Below, piece by piece: positions 46,230 to 55,406 of a stretch of 64,000 nucleotides of DNA. Under the pieces are notes generated by a model, which saw only the letters and a list, made by a program, of their open reading frames with translations, was not told the origin of the DNA and made no database searches. Within the stretch, counting starts at the first letter, position 1. Every line of letters starts with the position of its first letter. Position numbers and translations under genes: made by a program. The DNA comes from Thiosocius sp942490985 (lineage in GTDB: Bacteria > Pseudomonadota > Gammaproteobacteria > Chromatiales > Chromatiaceae), in contig CALNYW010000003.1 of NCBI GenBank assembly GCA_942490985.1, positions 744,001 through 808,000 on the forward strand, in the 5' to 3' direction.

Positions 46230-47105
46230 TCAGGGGCGCCGCGCCGTCTCCCAGGCCAGCAACGCGGCTTTGCGGGTCGCCCCCCAGTGGTACTCGCCGA
46301 TCGCGCCATCCGCCCTGAGCACGCGATGACAGGGGATGAGGAATGCAATGGGGTTGGCGCCAACCGCGGTGCCGACCGCGCGCGCCGCAGCAGGACGGGC
46401 GACCGTTTCGGCGATCTGCCGATAACTGGCGAGCTCGCCGAACGGCAAACGCAGCAGCGCGCGCCAAACCTGGATCTGAAAATTGCTGCCAGACACCCAG
46501 AGCGACAGACCGCGTCTCGCTGTCTCTGGGTCGCGGGAAAAGACCTGTATCAGCAGCGCCTGCGCCCCCGGCGGGTCTTCGACGAGTAGTCCACGGGGAA
46601 ACATCTGCCGCAACCAGGCCGTTTCCGTATCCGGTTCGTCGGCGCAAAAGGCCAAGCGGCAGATGCCACGGTCGGTAAACGCGACCATGGCCCGGCCGAA
46701 CGGTGTGTCGCCGAACCCGTAGCGGACCGCCAGACCGTCCCCGGCGCGCCTGAACTCCCCCGGTGACACGGCCTCCATCGTGACGAATAGATCATGCAGT
46801 CGCCCTGGGCCGGACAGCCCGCCGTCGGCCGCCAAACTGATCAGATCGTCGGTCACTTGCATGCGCTGCTTCAAGTACCCGACCGTCAGCGATTGCAGGA
46901 ACCGCTTGGGGCTGATCCCCGCCCAACGGCTGAACAGGCGTTGCGCATGGGCCGGACTCAACTCGAGATAGGCCGCCAGATCGTTCAATGTCGGCTGTCG
47001 TGCGCTCTCGCGTCGGATAAACGCGATCGCCTTTGCAATCCGCCGATAGTCGTCGGCGGCCTGGCCCAGTTCAGCGGTTTGCGGCACGGTCTCGAGGTCG
47101 TTCAT
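46230..47105 (-). CDS. Ada-like AraC-type regulator/O6-methylguanine-DNA methyltransferase
   Basis: The 291-residue protein has an AraC helix-turn-helix (about 22-120) followed by the methyltransferase with active-site Cys259 in IPCHRVL. It lacks the N-terminal Zn-Cys domain of full Ada, so it cannot sense methyl phosphotriesters that way. It repairs O6-methylguanine by self-methylation and may regulate target genes. The helix-turn-helix segment FSRWAGISPKRFLQ is well conserved. Confidence 0.9.
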   Translation of the reverse strand: MNDLETVPQTAELGQAADDYRRIAKAIAFIRRESARQPTLNDLAAYLELSPAHAQRLFSRWAGISPKRFLQSLTVGYLKQRMQVTDDLISLAADGGLSGPGRLHDLFVTMEAVSPGEFRRAGDGLAVRYGFGDTPFGRAMVAFTDRGICRLAFCADEPDTETAWLRQMFPRGLLVEDPPGAQALLIQVFSRDPETARRGLSLWVSGSNFQIQVWRALLRLPFGELASYRQIAETVARPAAARAVGTAVGANPIAFLIPCHRVLRADGAIGEYHWGATRKAALLAWETARRP

Positions 47106-47284
47106 TCGCTTACTCTAAGACGCCCCAGGCCGTTGCGACACCCGATTCTTGCGGCCCGGCGGCGCCGGGCAATCGCCCGCCGAAGACGCATTGCCATGCG
47201 GATTGTGTGTCTCGCCGGGCGACTACCGGCCTTAACCTTCCGCTATCTCTAACGTTCAAAAACCTTCCGTCACAGGCCGTTAAC

Positions 47285-48304
47285 ATGGACTCCGTCACCC
47301 AGGCGACACTCGGCGCAGCGATCGGCGTAGCGGTCCTGGGCCGCCGTCGTCCTATTTGGCAGGCCGCGCTCAGTGGCGCGGTCGTCGGCACACTGCCCGA
47401 CCTCGACGTGTTCATCGACAAGGGCGACCCGGTGCGCAACATGGTGCTGCATCGCGCCGAGACCCACGCGTTCTTCTGGCAGGCACTCGCGGCACCGGTG
47501 ATCGCGTTCCTGCTTGCCACCGTCACCCGGTCACGCGATCTCCTCGGCCGCTGGATCTTCATGGTGCTGCTCACCCTGTTCACACATTCGCTGATCGACG
47601 CGATCACGGTCTACGGGACGCGGATCGCGTTGCCGTTTTCCGATCATCCTTTTGGGGTTGGCAGCATGTTTATCATCGACCCGTCCTACACCCTGCCGTT
47701 GTTGCTTGGTGTGGTCATGACGCTGATCTGGCGAAGCCGAGCCCGGCTGCGCTGGAACACCGCAGGGCTGCTGATATCGACCTTGTACGCGGGCTGGTCG
47801 ATCGCGGCGCAGGCCCATGTCACCGATCTGGTGATGCGCGAACCGGCCGCCGCCGGCCTCGAACGCGACCAGGTACTGGTGACGCCGACACCATTCAACA
47901 CCCTGCTGTGGCGGATCGTGCTGCGCCGCGACGATACCTACCAAGAAGGCTTTTATTCGTTACTCGACCCGACCGTCGACCCGCAGCGGCCGATCGACTT
48001 CGAGACCTTCGAGCGCGGCGGTGAGCTCGATCGCCGAACCGGTGATTTCGCCGCCGCGCAGATGATCCGCAACTTTTCGCATGGCTTTTATTCACTCGAG
48101 GATGACGGCCAACAGGTTTGGATTACCGACCTGCGGATGGGCCAGCATCCTCACTACGCGTTCTCGTTTGCGTTCGCCGAACATCAAAGCGAACCACTTG
48201 TCGCCATCAGCCCGGAACAGCGGCGCAGTCGCCTGCCGATCGACAGTGGCCTCGACTGGCTCGGTCGCAGAATTCAGGGTGAAGCGATTCCACCACCGCG
48301 ATGA
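47285..48304 (+). CDS. Membrane-bound metal-dependent hydrolase (YdjM-like)
   Basis: The 339-residue protein begins with the DUF457/YdjM signature: MDSVTQATLGAAIG, then GTLPDLDVFI and HRAETHAFFW, whose His and Asp residues probably bind metal. About five transmembrane helices cover the first 180 residues; the C-terminal 150 residues are soluble. The family is widespread and poorly characterised. The ATG at 47285 gives the canonical start. Confidence 0.87.
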   Translation: MDSVTQATLGAAIGVAVLGRRRPIWQAALSGAVVGTLPDLDVFIDKGDPVRNMVLHRAETHAFFWQALAAPVIAFLLATVTRSRDLLGRWIFMVLLTLFTHSLIDAITVYGTRIALPFSDHPFGVGSMFIIDPSYTLPLLLGVVMTLIWRSRARLRWNTAGLLISTLYAGWSIAAQAHVTDLVMREPAAAGLERDQVLVTPTPFNTLLWRIVLRRDDTYQEGFYSLLDPTVDPQRPIDFETFERGGELDRRTGDFAAAQMIRNFSHGFYSLEDDGQQVWITDLRMGQHPHYAFSFAFAEHQSEPLVAISPEQRRSRLPIDSGLDWLGRRIQGEAIPPPR

Positions 48305-48344
48305 GCGGTACCATTAAGCGCAACACAAACACGCCGGTAATCGC

Positions 48345-49163
48345 ATGCAACAGGCAGAGACCTCGAGAGAACGCGCAGCGCGGTGGATCGACTCAGATCG
48401 TGTCCAGCAAACGATCATTGCGCTAATCGTCATCAATGCGATTACGCTCGGGCTGGAAACATCGACCCGCGTCATGGACCAGATCGGCGGTTTCCTCAAG
48501 CTGATTGACCGATCACTGCTGACGATCTTCGTCGCGGAGATCGGTGTAAAGCTGTACGCCTTCCGTCGGGATTTCTTCCGCAACCCCTGGAACCTTTTCG
48601 ACTTCATCGTGGTTGGGATCGCGTTGATTCCGTCCAGTGGCCCGCTCAGCGTTTTGCGGGTACTACGGATACTGCGGCTGATTTCGCTGATCCCCCGGTT
48701 CCGGTTCGTCGTCGAATCATTGCTACGCGCTGTACCGGGGATCTTGTCGATCGCCGGCCTGCTGGCGATCTTGTTCTATATCGCCGCAGTCATGGCGACC
48801 GGTCTGTTTGGTGGCCAGTTTCCCGATTGGTTTGGCTCGATCGGCGCTTCGATGTACACGTTGTTCCAGATAATGACTCTCGAGAGCTGGTCGATGGGTA
48901 TCGCCAGGCCGGTTATCGCGGTTTTTCCGTGGGCATGGGCCTTTTTCGTGCCTTTCATCCTGATCGCCACTTTCACGATGCTCAACCTGTTTATCGCGAT
49001 CATCGTTAGCACGATGCAGTCGATGGTCGAGGAGCAAAAAGACCAGGAGACCGCACAAATCGGCGCGCTGGTTCACGACGAGCATGTCAGCCTGAAACAG
49101 GAGGTAGCGGCGCTACGCGACGAAATCCGCCGCTTACGGGAGAGCATCGACCACAATCGATGA
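48345..49163 (+). CDS. Bacterial voltage-gated sodium channel-type ion transporter (BacNav)
   Basis: The 272-residue protein has six transmembrane segments. S4 is a voltage sensor with arginines at positions 105, 108, 111 and 118 (LRVLRILRLISLIPRFR). The pore loop contains TLESW (178-182), the sodium-selective filter of NaChBac-type channels. A C-terminal coiled coil (about 243-270) is typical for tetramer assembly. It should form a homotetrameric Na+ channel in the inner membrane. Confidence 0.94.
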   Translation: MQQAETSRERAARWIDSDRVQQTIIALIVINAITLGLETSTRVMDQIGGFLKLIDRSLLTIFVAEIGVKLYAFRRDFFRNPWNLFDFIVVGIALIPSSGPLSVLRVLRILRLISLIPRFRFVVESLLRAVPGILSIAGLLAILFYIAAVMATGLFGGQFPDWFGSIGASMYTLFQIMTLESWSMGIARPVIAVFPWAWAFFVPFILIATFTMLNLFIAIIVSTMQSMVEEQKDQETAQIGALVHDEHVSLKQEVAALRDEIRRLRESIDHNR

Positions 49164-49193
49164 TCGACCTTTTCAGCAGGGTCAAGAAATAAA

Positions 49194-49225
49194 AAACCCC
49201 TGTCGGCTTCCGCCATCAGGGGTTT
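49194..49225 (+). terminator. Bidirectional terminator
   Basis: The stem AAACCCCTG / CAGGGGTTT with a 14-base loop lies between the channel gene and the convergent EF-hand gene, with flanking A and T runs. Confidence 0.75.
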
Positions 49226-49260
49226 GTTCGGCGACCCGACTCAATCGTCGGAGATAACGC

Positions 49261-49494
49261 TTAGGCGCAGTCTTCTTCGAGCGCAGCCTTGTACTCGTCA
49301 GAGTTCAGGGAGCCGTTGCCATCGGCGTCAAGCCCGCCAAAGTCCTTATCGATGCCAGTGGCACTGAATTCGGTAGCGTCGACCATGCCGTCACCGTTGG
49401 TGTCAGCCGCCGCGAATTTTGGTTTCTCTGCCGCGAAAGCCGCGGTCGACAGCATCAGAGCAGCGGCGAGAACGGTCAGTTTAGTCATATTCAT
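49261..49494 (-). CDS. Periplasmic EF-hand protein
   Basis: The 77-residue precursor has a signal peptide (cleavage near AFA-AEK) and two EF-hand loops: DTNGDGMVDATE (31-42) and DADGNGSLNSDE (55-66), both with the standard Asp-Asn/Asp-Gly-Glu ligands. It likely binds Ca2+ in the periplasm. It is a single gene convergent with the sodium-channel gene. Confidence 0.85.
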   Translation of the reverse strand: MNMTKLTVLAAALMLSTAAFAAEKPKFAAADTNGDGMVDATEFSATGIDKDFGGLDADGNGSLNSDEYKAALEEDCA

Positions 49495-49761
49495 CGATAT
49501 CGTTCCTTTTAAGGTTTCATTGGTTTGAGGGCGCCACCAGATCTTTGTTTGGGGCCGAATTTAATTTGAATGGGGCGGTAATTTAGGGCTTTATGACAGC
49601 CTGCGTCGAGCCATTGGACGAAAAATCTTCGAATTCCCTAATCTCGATCAGTCTTTTTGGCATTTCGCCACCCCCGACCCCTAATAGTGACACAACAATC
49701 AGGGTTAAAGTTCCAGGACAGTCGACAGATAGTTCAGCTGGGAGCGGTGGTCACAGTAGCG

Positions 49762-50187
49762 ATGAAGACGACGGACCCCTCGACGAAATCAGCACGGCGT
49801 AGCCGCCCGATATACTTGGCCCTTGGCTGGCTGTGCGTGGCGCTGGGGCTGATCGGCGCCGTTCTACCGCTGCTGCCGACGACCGTGTTTCTGCTGGTCG
49901 CGGCGTGGGCCTTTTCACGCTCCGACCAACGCTGGCACCGTTGGCTGCGCGAGCACGCCACATTCGGTGAGGCGGTACGCGCCTGGGAGGAGCATCACGC
50001 GATGCCGCAACGCGCAAAACGGGTGGCGTTGCTCACGCTCGCGTTGTCCTATGGCTTCACCGCAACGGTGTTTGGGCCGTTCTCTGTGATCGCAATCATC
50101 GGCGGACTGTGTATCGCCGGCGTGGCAATCTATATCGCGCATATACCAGTGCTGGAACAGGGACGAAAAGTCCCCGCCAGATCTTGA
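49762..50187 (+). CDS. DUF454/YbaN-like inner-membrane protein
   Basis: The 141-residue protein has the YbaN signature: LALGWLCVALGLIGAVLPLLPTTVFLLVAAWAF region followed by a charged segment (RWHRWLREH) and two more helices. Three or four transmembrane segments are expected. Function unknown. The ATG at 49762 follows a weak ribosome-binding site; the 35-codon upstream extension is unlikely. Confidence 0.82.
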   Translation: MKTTDPSTKSARRSRPIYLALGWLCVALGLIGAVLPLLPTTVFLLVAAWAFSRSDQRWHRWLREHATFGEAVRAWEEHHAMPQRAKRVALLTLALSYGFTATVFGPFSVIAIIGGLCIAGVAIYIAHIPVLEQGRKVPARS

Positions 50188-50250
50188 TTTAGCGCGACGA
50201 CGGACGCACATTCCACGGCATCGTCTAAGTCCCTAACGGAGTTTGTCGCC

Positions 50251-51123
50251 ATGCTGCGCATTCTGTTGTTCCTCGGCACCAACATTGCCATCATCGCGCT
50301 GATCAGTGTCACGTTCCGACTGCTCGGCCTGGATGGAATCCTGGCCCAGAATGGCGTCGATCTCGACATCAACGCGCTGTTGGTCTACTCCGCCGTGATC
50401 GGTTTTTCGGGATCTTTCATTTCGCTGTTTCTCTCCAAGTTCATGGCCAAAAAGACCATGGGCGTCCACCTTATCGAGGAGCCCCGCGGCCCCGATGAGA
50501 TGTGGCTGATGAATACGGTGCAACACCAGGCGCAGGCCGCCGGTATTGGCATGCCAGAGGTCGGTATCTTCGAAGGTGCGCCGAACGCGTTCGCGACCGG
50601 CTGGAACAAGAACAAGGCGTTGGTTGCCGTCAGCACCGGGCTGCTCCAATCGATGAACAGAGACGAGGTAGAGGCTGTGCTGGCGCACGAGGTCAGCCAC
50701 GTCGCCAACGGCGACATGGTGACGCTGACCCTGATTCAGGGCGTGGTGAACACCTTTGTCGTGTTCTTCTCGCGGATCATCGGGCATTTTGTCGACCGTG
50801 TGGTGTTCAAAGTCGAGCGCGGCCATGGCCCGGCGTTCTGGATCACCTCGCTGATCGCCCAGTTCGTGCTCGGCATCCTCGCGTCGATCATCGTGATGTG
50901 GTTCTCGCGCTGGCGCGAATATCGCGCCGATGCGGGTGGTGCACACCTCGCCGGCCGCCACAAAATGATCGCGGCACTGCGTCGTTTGAAATCGGTCAAC
51001 GACCCGCAACCGTTGCCCGATGAGATGGCCGCCTTTGGCATCAGTGGCGCAGGCCTCAAAGAGTTGTTTGCCAGCCACCCGCCGCTCGATGACCGCATTC
51101 GGGCGTTGGAACAGGCGGGCTGA
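50251..51123 (+). CDS. htpX: Protease HtpX
   Basis: The 290-residue membrane metalloprotease has two N-terminal helices, the zinc site HEVSH (146-150), two further helices and the downstream REYRADAGGA segment with the third Zn ligand Glu. HtpX degrades damaged membrane proteins with FtsH. GGAGTTTGTCGCC precedes the ATG. Stress promoters were not resolved. Confidence 0.95.
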   Translation: MLRILLFLGTNIAIIALISVTFRLLGLDGILAQNGVDLDINALLVYSAVIGFSGSFISLFLSKFMAKKTMGVHLIEEPRGPDEMWLMNTVQHQAQAAGIGMPEVGIFEGAPNAFATGWNKNKALVAVSTGLLQSMNRDEVEAVLAHEVSHVANGDMVTLTLIQGVVNTFVVFFSRIIGHFVDRVVFKVERGHGPAFWITSLIAQFVLGILASIIVMWFSRWREYRADAGGAHLAGRHKMIAALRRLKSVNDPQPLPDEMAAFGISGAGLKELFASHPPLDDRIRALEQAG

Positions 51124-52182
51124 CTAACGTCTCGCCGGCGGCCTGGTCGCGGCGAACTCGGCATGCAGCGCGGCTTCATCCAGCGACGTGAATGTCGCTG
51201 GATCGGAGACGGTAACGGCGCCGGCCACCTCTGACCAGGCAAAACCGCCTGTCCAGTCACTATGCCGGTAGCTGCCCTGCATCGCCCGTTCAACCACATA
51301 GACGCGCGCCGGGCGCAACAATAGATTGAAGGCCCGGTTTTCCTGCTGGAGCGTTTCAATATGCCGCCAAGCGGCCTGTGGATCATCCAGTAACGCCACT
51401 GCCAGCGGGTATCTGCGATCTCCACCCTGGTGCGTCCATTCAGCGCGTTCGATGGGATAAGACCCGGGCTCACTGATGAACTGCTGGAAGTGCAAATGAT
51501 TGACCGAGGCAAACGCACCGTAGGCGTTGTAACCAAAACCGACCCCCGGCAATCGTTCACCAAGCGTCATCGTCAGCTCATAGATCATCTCGACCATTGC
51601 CGCATCGAGATACTGCGGCCGTTGTGCGCTGGGTTCAGCGACCAGTAGCCCGTGAAGCGCCGCAAACGGGTACTTGTTGTACAGCAGCCTCAGCGGGTAG
51701 CCGTTCAACTCGCCCTCCCAAAAAATCTCAGGACGCAGAAACGGCTTGTTGAAGTGGAACGCCTGGTCATCGAATGACCGCCGCAGTTGGCGAATGACCG
51801 CCTGGCTCATGCGCGGCGGCCGAAACCCGCGCAGCGGATTGAACTGACATCGCCACGGGCCAATGTTGCGCCACTGGGTCGTGCCGAGGCGATCGAGCCC
51901 GATTTCGCGCAATCGCAGGAAAACCGCCCGATCGTCAGCGGCCGCGGCTACCGCCTGGGGGTCGCCCGCATCGAAGCGCTCGCACCAACGCTCGAACGTC
52001 GCGCGTAACGCGGGCTTGAAAGCGGCATACAAGGCTGCATCGAAACTGGCATTTGCCAGCACGAGGATAAAGCTGCCAAGCGTTGGCGCATCCAACATAC
52101 GCCGCAGGCCTGACGCAAAGCCTTCGCGCAGCACCGGGAGCGACGCGAACGGCGTCTGCCCCAATTCAGTCGTCACGATCAT
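51124..52182 (-). CDS. GalT/HIT-superfamily nucleotidyltransferase-like protein (GDPGP/DUF4922-like)
   Basis: The 352-residue protein has VNHLHFQQF (228-236), an HxHxQ site with His229 and His231, typical of the branched HIT fold in GalT, GDP-hexose phosphorylase and Ap4A phosphorylase enzymes. QFNPLRG (113-119) and LLYNKYPFAALHG (167-178) fit that fold. It probably transfers a nucleotide or cleaves a sugar nucleotide; the substrate is unknown. It overlaps yidD by 17 bases and abuts htpX convergently. Confidence 0.68.
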   Translation of the reverse strand: MIVTTELGQTPFASLPVLREGFASGLRRMLDAPTLGSFILVLANASFDAALYAAFKPALRATFERWCERFDAGDPQAVAAAADDRAVFLRLREIGLDRLGTTQWRNIGPWRCQFNPLRGFRPPRMSQAVIRQLRRSFDDQAFHFNKPFLRPEIFWEGELNGYPLRLLYNKYPFAALHGLLVAEPSAQRPQYLDAAMVEMIYELTMTLGERLPGVGFGYNAYGAFASVNHLHFQQFISEPGSYPIERAEWTHQGGDRRYPLAVALLDDPQAAWRHIETLQQENRAFNLLLRPARVYVVERAMQGSYRHSDWTGGFAWSEVAGAVTVSDPATFTSLDEAALHAEFAATRPPARR

Positions 52183-52414
52183 GCTGCGGTGGATCAGGCA
52201 CCGGGTCGTAACCGCCGGCGTGAAACGGATGGCAACGCGACACGCGTCGGACCCCCATCCACAAGCCTCGCCACGGCCCCCACTTTTCCATCGCCTCGAT
52301 CGTATAAGCCGAGCAACTTGGCATATACCGGCAGTTGTTGCCGAGAAACGGGCTGATCAACAGCTGATAACCGCGGACGAATTTGATGAGGCCAGTCTTA
52401 ATCACGCCATGCAT
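52166..52414 (-). CDS. yidD: Membrane protein insertion efficiency factor YidD
   Basis: The 82-residue protein has an N-terminal amphipathic helix, the conserved RYMPSCSAYTIEAM stretch and GVRRVSRCHPFHAGGYDPVP, the YidD/HCP0078 signature. It assists YidC-dependent membrane insertion. It usually sits with rnpA-rpmH-yidC near the origin; here it is separate from them, upstream of and overlapping the HIT-like gene. Confidence 0.93.
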   Translation of the reverse strand: MHGVIKTGLIKFVRGYQLLISPFLGNNCRYMPSCSAYTIEAMEKWGPWRGLWMGVRRVSRCHPFHAGGYDPVPDPPQHDRDD

Positions 52415-52487
52415 CCTAAGCTGACGGGCCTTGGGATAACAGTGTGCCCACTTGCCGGAAGACGCCCTGTCACGGCACCATGCACGC

Positions 52488-53075
52488 GTGTCGTTAACCA
52501 GTCTTTATCTCGCCCCGCGGCAACCCGAATCCAGCGTAAGCCTGGTGGTTGTGCACACCGTCCTTACTGGCCTGGAGCTCATCGGCAGCCCAATCGATGC
52601 GCAGACCTTTCTCGCCGGCGCAGGATTCAGTCGCGAGGTCGTCTATGCAGGCTGCTCGCCCTACCTGGTCATGACGCCACCGGCCGACGGTAGCCTGCAG
52701 TTCTGCCACGTTGCCCTGCACGGTCCCTTTACATCACCACAACTCGTGCTTGGGCCGAACACCGTCAAACCACGCTGTCCGCACTGTCGCCAACGCCTAG
52801 ATAACTGGCGCACCTGGCTCGCTGCCGGGTGGTCGGAGGTTCATCAGTTCCCTTGCAGCAACTGCCAGGCACCCCTCGCGCCATGCGCCGCGGATTGGCG
52901 TGAACATGGGCTCTGCGCCCGCATGATGATTGAGCTGCGCAACGTATTTCCGGGTGAAGCGACGCCCAGTGACCGGCTGTTGGCCGCGTTGCAGGATGCG
53001 ACGGCAACGCCATGGCGCTATGCCTGGGCGGCTTACTTCAACGATCCGTCGCCGGCTCAGCCGACAACGACCTGA
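52488..53075 (+). CDS. Hypothetical protein with two zinc-ribbon-like Cys pairs
   Basis: The 195-residue protein has CPHC (about residue 97) and CSNC (about 124) spaced like a zinc ribbon, then a C-terminal helical region. No family was recognised. The start is uncertain: a GTG at 52488 is used, a TTG at 52452 would add 12 residues. It overlaps the convergent GGDEF gene by 19 bases at the 3' end. No signal peptide. Confidence 0.6.
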   Translation: MSLTSLYLAPRQPESSVSLVVVHTVLTGLELIGSPIDAQTFLAGAGFSREVVYAGCSPYLVMTPPADGSLQFCHVALHGPFTSPQLVLGPNTVKPRCPHCRQRLDNWRTWLAAGWSEVHQFPCSNCQAPLAPCAADWREHGLCARMMIELRNVFPGEATPSDRLLAALQDATATPWRYAWAAYFNDPSPAQPTTT

Positions 53076-54583
53076 TTCTTGCCAGCCTGTTTCGCCTGAT
53101 ACATCGCCTGGTCGGCACGCTCGAACACGGCAGCAGGGGTATCGCCGAACGCGAAGATGCTCAAGCCGCCGGATACCGTCACGGCAACCGGTTCGCCGTG
53201 CGCATGCAGACCGCCGTCTTCGACGGCGACACGCATTGTGTCTGCTATACGTTGGGCGTCGTCGAGTGCCGCACCGACCAGCAGGACCACCAGCTCTTCA
53301 CCACCATAGCGGGCAATAAAATCCGTCTCTCGCAAACGTTCGTTGAGCAGCTTGCCGATCATGATCAACGTCTTGTCACCCGCCTTGTGACCGAAGGTGT
53401 CGTTGATTTTCTTGAAGTCGTCGACATCCCAGACAAGCAACGCCAGCGGATCGCCGAATCGTTTCCAGCGGGCATATTCCTGCTGCAGACGGTCCTCGTA
53501 GGCACGCCGATTGGGCAGCCCAGTCAGCGGGTCAATCAAGGCCGCCTGCTGGGTCTTGGTGACCTGGCGACGCAGATCAAACGCCTGTTCCTCGACGCCA
53601 CGCAGTTCACGGCGAAGTCTATCGGCTTCAACCTCGGCCTTTTCGCGCCGGGTATTCTCTTCGTCCAGGTGGTGGCGTACGTGCTCGTGCATACGGTCGA
53701 GACTCGCCAGGACGCTCGACTGCAGTTGCGCGAGATCGACGCTCTCGCGGATGCTGACCGACAGACTACCGACCTCACTGCGCATCTCCCGGCCGAGTTT
53801 CTCGCCGCTGCTGCGAGACTGCTCGCGCCGTTCCCGCTCGCTCAGCATGTGTTGATCGAGCTCTTCGAGTTGATGATTGAGCGCGGCCAGGAAATCGCCG
53901 GCCGACTGCGCGTCACGCTGTGCCTGGTCGAGCGCTTCGACGGCGAGATCACCGATCTGGCGCACCACGTCGACCCAGGCGTCACCCTGCTCGTCCTGTT
54001 CCAGCGTTTCCGCTAAATCCGCGACGGCCGCAGCAAGACCGGCGGGCCAGGGTACGGCTTTCAAAACGGCTAACAAATGGCGGTTGGCTTGGTTGGCCCG
54101 ATCATCGCCGGATCCGCCGATCAGCCGTGCGAAAATACCGCCCTTGGGCTGGTCGGATTCCCGGGCCGCCATACCTTCGTGCAATAGCGCGCTCAGCCGG
54201 TCGAGTTGCTCGTCGCTGGCCTTGCTGGGCGCAGCGGCGACGGTGGCCCACAGGTGCAGGGTCTCTTTTAGCTCGCGCTTGCCCAGCCTCCCCCGCGCCA
54301 GCAACAGCGGCAGAACGCCGGACTGCGTGCGTTCATCGGCGGCATGCACCAGCGCATCGCCGATCTCGCCGGCCTGTTGAATCAAGCGCGCGGTTTTGCC
54401 AGATTTTGCGAGGTCTCGCAGGCGTTCGAGGTGAGGGTCGAGCAGTGGATCGAGACCGCCGACTGCGACGCAGACGCGGGTGACGAGGCGAATGAATTCC
54501 CGCTCCGCTTCGGTGTACTGCTGTTGCTCGCGCTCGGCGTCGTCTGCCAGTTTGAGGTATCGCTCGCGCCAGTCACCGGTCAT
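53057..54583 (-). CDS. GGDEF diguanylate cyclase with long coiled-coil sensor region
   Basis: The 508-residue cytoplasmic protein has a 340-residue helical N-terminal part, with a coiled coil at about 290-345, then a GGDEF domain: DPLTGLPNRR (351-360) and active site GGEEL (427-431). An RxxD inhibitory site (Arg418 to Asp421) sits five residues before it, so feedback by c-di-GMP is likely. GGEEL instead of GGDEF or GGEEF is a tolerated variant. It makes cyclic di-GMP; PilZ and CBS proteins are encoded within 7 kb. Confidence 0.9.
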   Translation of the reverse strand: MTGDWRERYLKLADDAEREQQQYTEAEREFIRLVTRVCVAVGGLDPLLDPHLERLRDLAKSGKTARLIQQAGEIGDALVHAADERTQSGVLPLLLARGRLGKRELKETLHLWATVAAAPSKASDEQLDRLSALLHEGMAARESDQPKGGIFARLIGGSGDDRANQANRHLLAVLKAVPWPAGLAAAVADLAETLEQDEQGDAWVDVVRQIGDLAVEALDQAQRDAQSAGDFLAALNHQLEELDQHMLSERERREQSRSSGEKLGREMRSEVGSLSVSIRESVDLAQLQSSVLASLDRMHEHVRHHLDEENTRREKAEVEADRLRRELRGVEEQAFDLRRQVTKTQQAALIDPLTGLPNRRAYEDRLQQEYARWKRFGDPLALLVWDVDDFKKINDTFGHKAGDKTLIMIGKLLNERLRETDFIARYGGEELVVLLVGAALDDAQRIADTMRVAVEDGGLHAHGEPVAVTVSGGLSIFAFGDTPAAVFERADQAMYQAKQAGKNQVVVG

Positions 54584-54587
54584 TGCA

Positions 54588-55394
54588 TCAGGCCGCCAGC
54601 TTGATTTGCTCCGGCAGGCCCACCTCGACGCAAAGTGGCAGATGATCCGACAGAGCATAGTCGACGACCCGCGTACCCCGAACCTCGAGGGCATGCGAGA
54701 CAAGGATGTGGTCAATTCGACGCACCGGGCGCCAGGATGGGAAGGTCGCCTGATCGCTGATCGGCTCGGTGAGCCCCGCGCGATCGATGAAGCGGCGCAC
54801 CTCCGAGCTGTCGCAACCGGCATTCAGATCGCCCATGACCACCAGGTGCTTGCGTGCACCGACCGCTTCGTTGATGTAGTCGAGCTGACGGGCACGTAGC
54901 CGTCGGCTGAGTGCCAGGTGGACCGAGCAGATGATCAACGCGTCGTCGCCCTCGCCGAACTCGAGCATCATCGCGCCGCGCCCGTTGCCGGGCGGTAAGC
55001 GGTGGTTGCTGACGCGATGCGGTCGGATCTTGCTCAACACACCGTTACTGTGCTGGGCCAATACCCCCATGTTGCGGTTGACCTGGCGGTACCAGTGCGG
55101 ATAACCGCTGCGGTGCGCGAGGTACTCGGTCATATCGACAAAGCCGCTGCGCAGACTCCCGGAATCGACCTCTTGGAGGCCGACAAGGTCATACCCTTTG
55201 AGCATCTCGGCGATCAGATTCAGGTTACGTAGACGTTCACGGTTGGGCAGCAGGTGCTTCCAACCCTTGGTCACGTACTCGCGGTAACGGCGGGTATCGA
55301 TGCCCGCCTGGATGTTGTAGCTCAGCAGCCGAAGACCACGACTCGTCGACACAGAGCTGTCACTCGGCTGCGCAGACGGAGTGGTCATTGGCAT
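54588..55394 (-). CDS. Endonuclease/exonuclease/phosphatase (EEP) family protein
   Basis: The 268-residue protein has the metal site motifs in order: LLSYNIQAG near the N-terminus, LQEVDSG (73-79), VMGDLNAG (186-193) and ALSDHLPL near the C-terminus. This is the Mg-dependent EEP fold, which includes nucleases and lipid or phosphodiesterases. Substrate unknown. It is four bases upstream of the diguanylate cyclase gene on the same strand. Confidence 0.9.
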   Translation of the reverse strand: MPMTTPSAQPSDSSVSTSRGLRLLSYNIQAGIDTRRYREYVTKGWKHLLPNRERLRNLNLIAEMLKGYDLVGLQEVDSGSLRSGFVDMTEYLAHRSGYPHWYRQVNRNMGVLAQHSNGVLSKIRPHRVSNHRLPPGNGRGAMMLEFGEGDDALIICSVHLALSRRLRARQLDYINEAVGARKHLVVMGDLNAGCDSSEVRRFIDRAGLTEPISDQATFPSWRPVRRIDHILVSHALEVRGTRVVDYALSDHLPLCVEVGLPEQIKLAA

Positions 55395-55406
55395 TCCCTC
55401 GATGGA

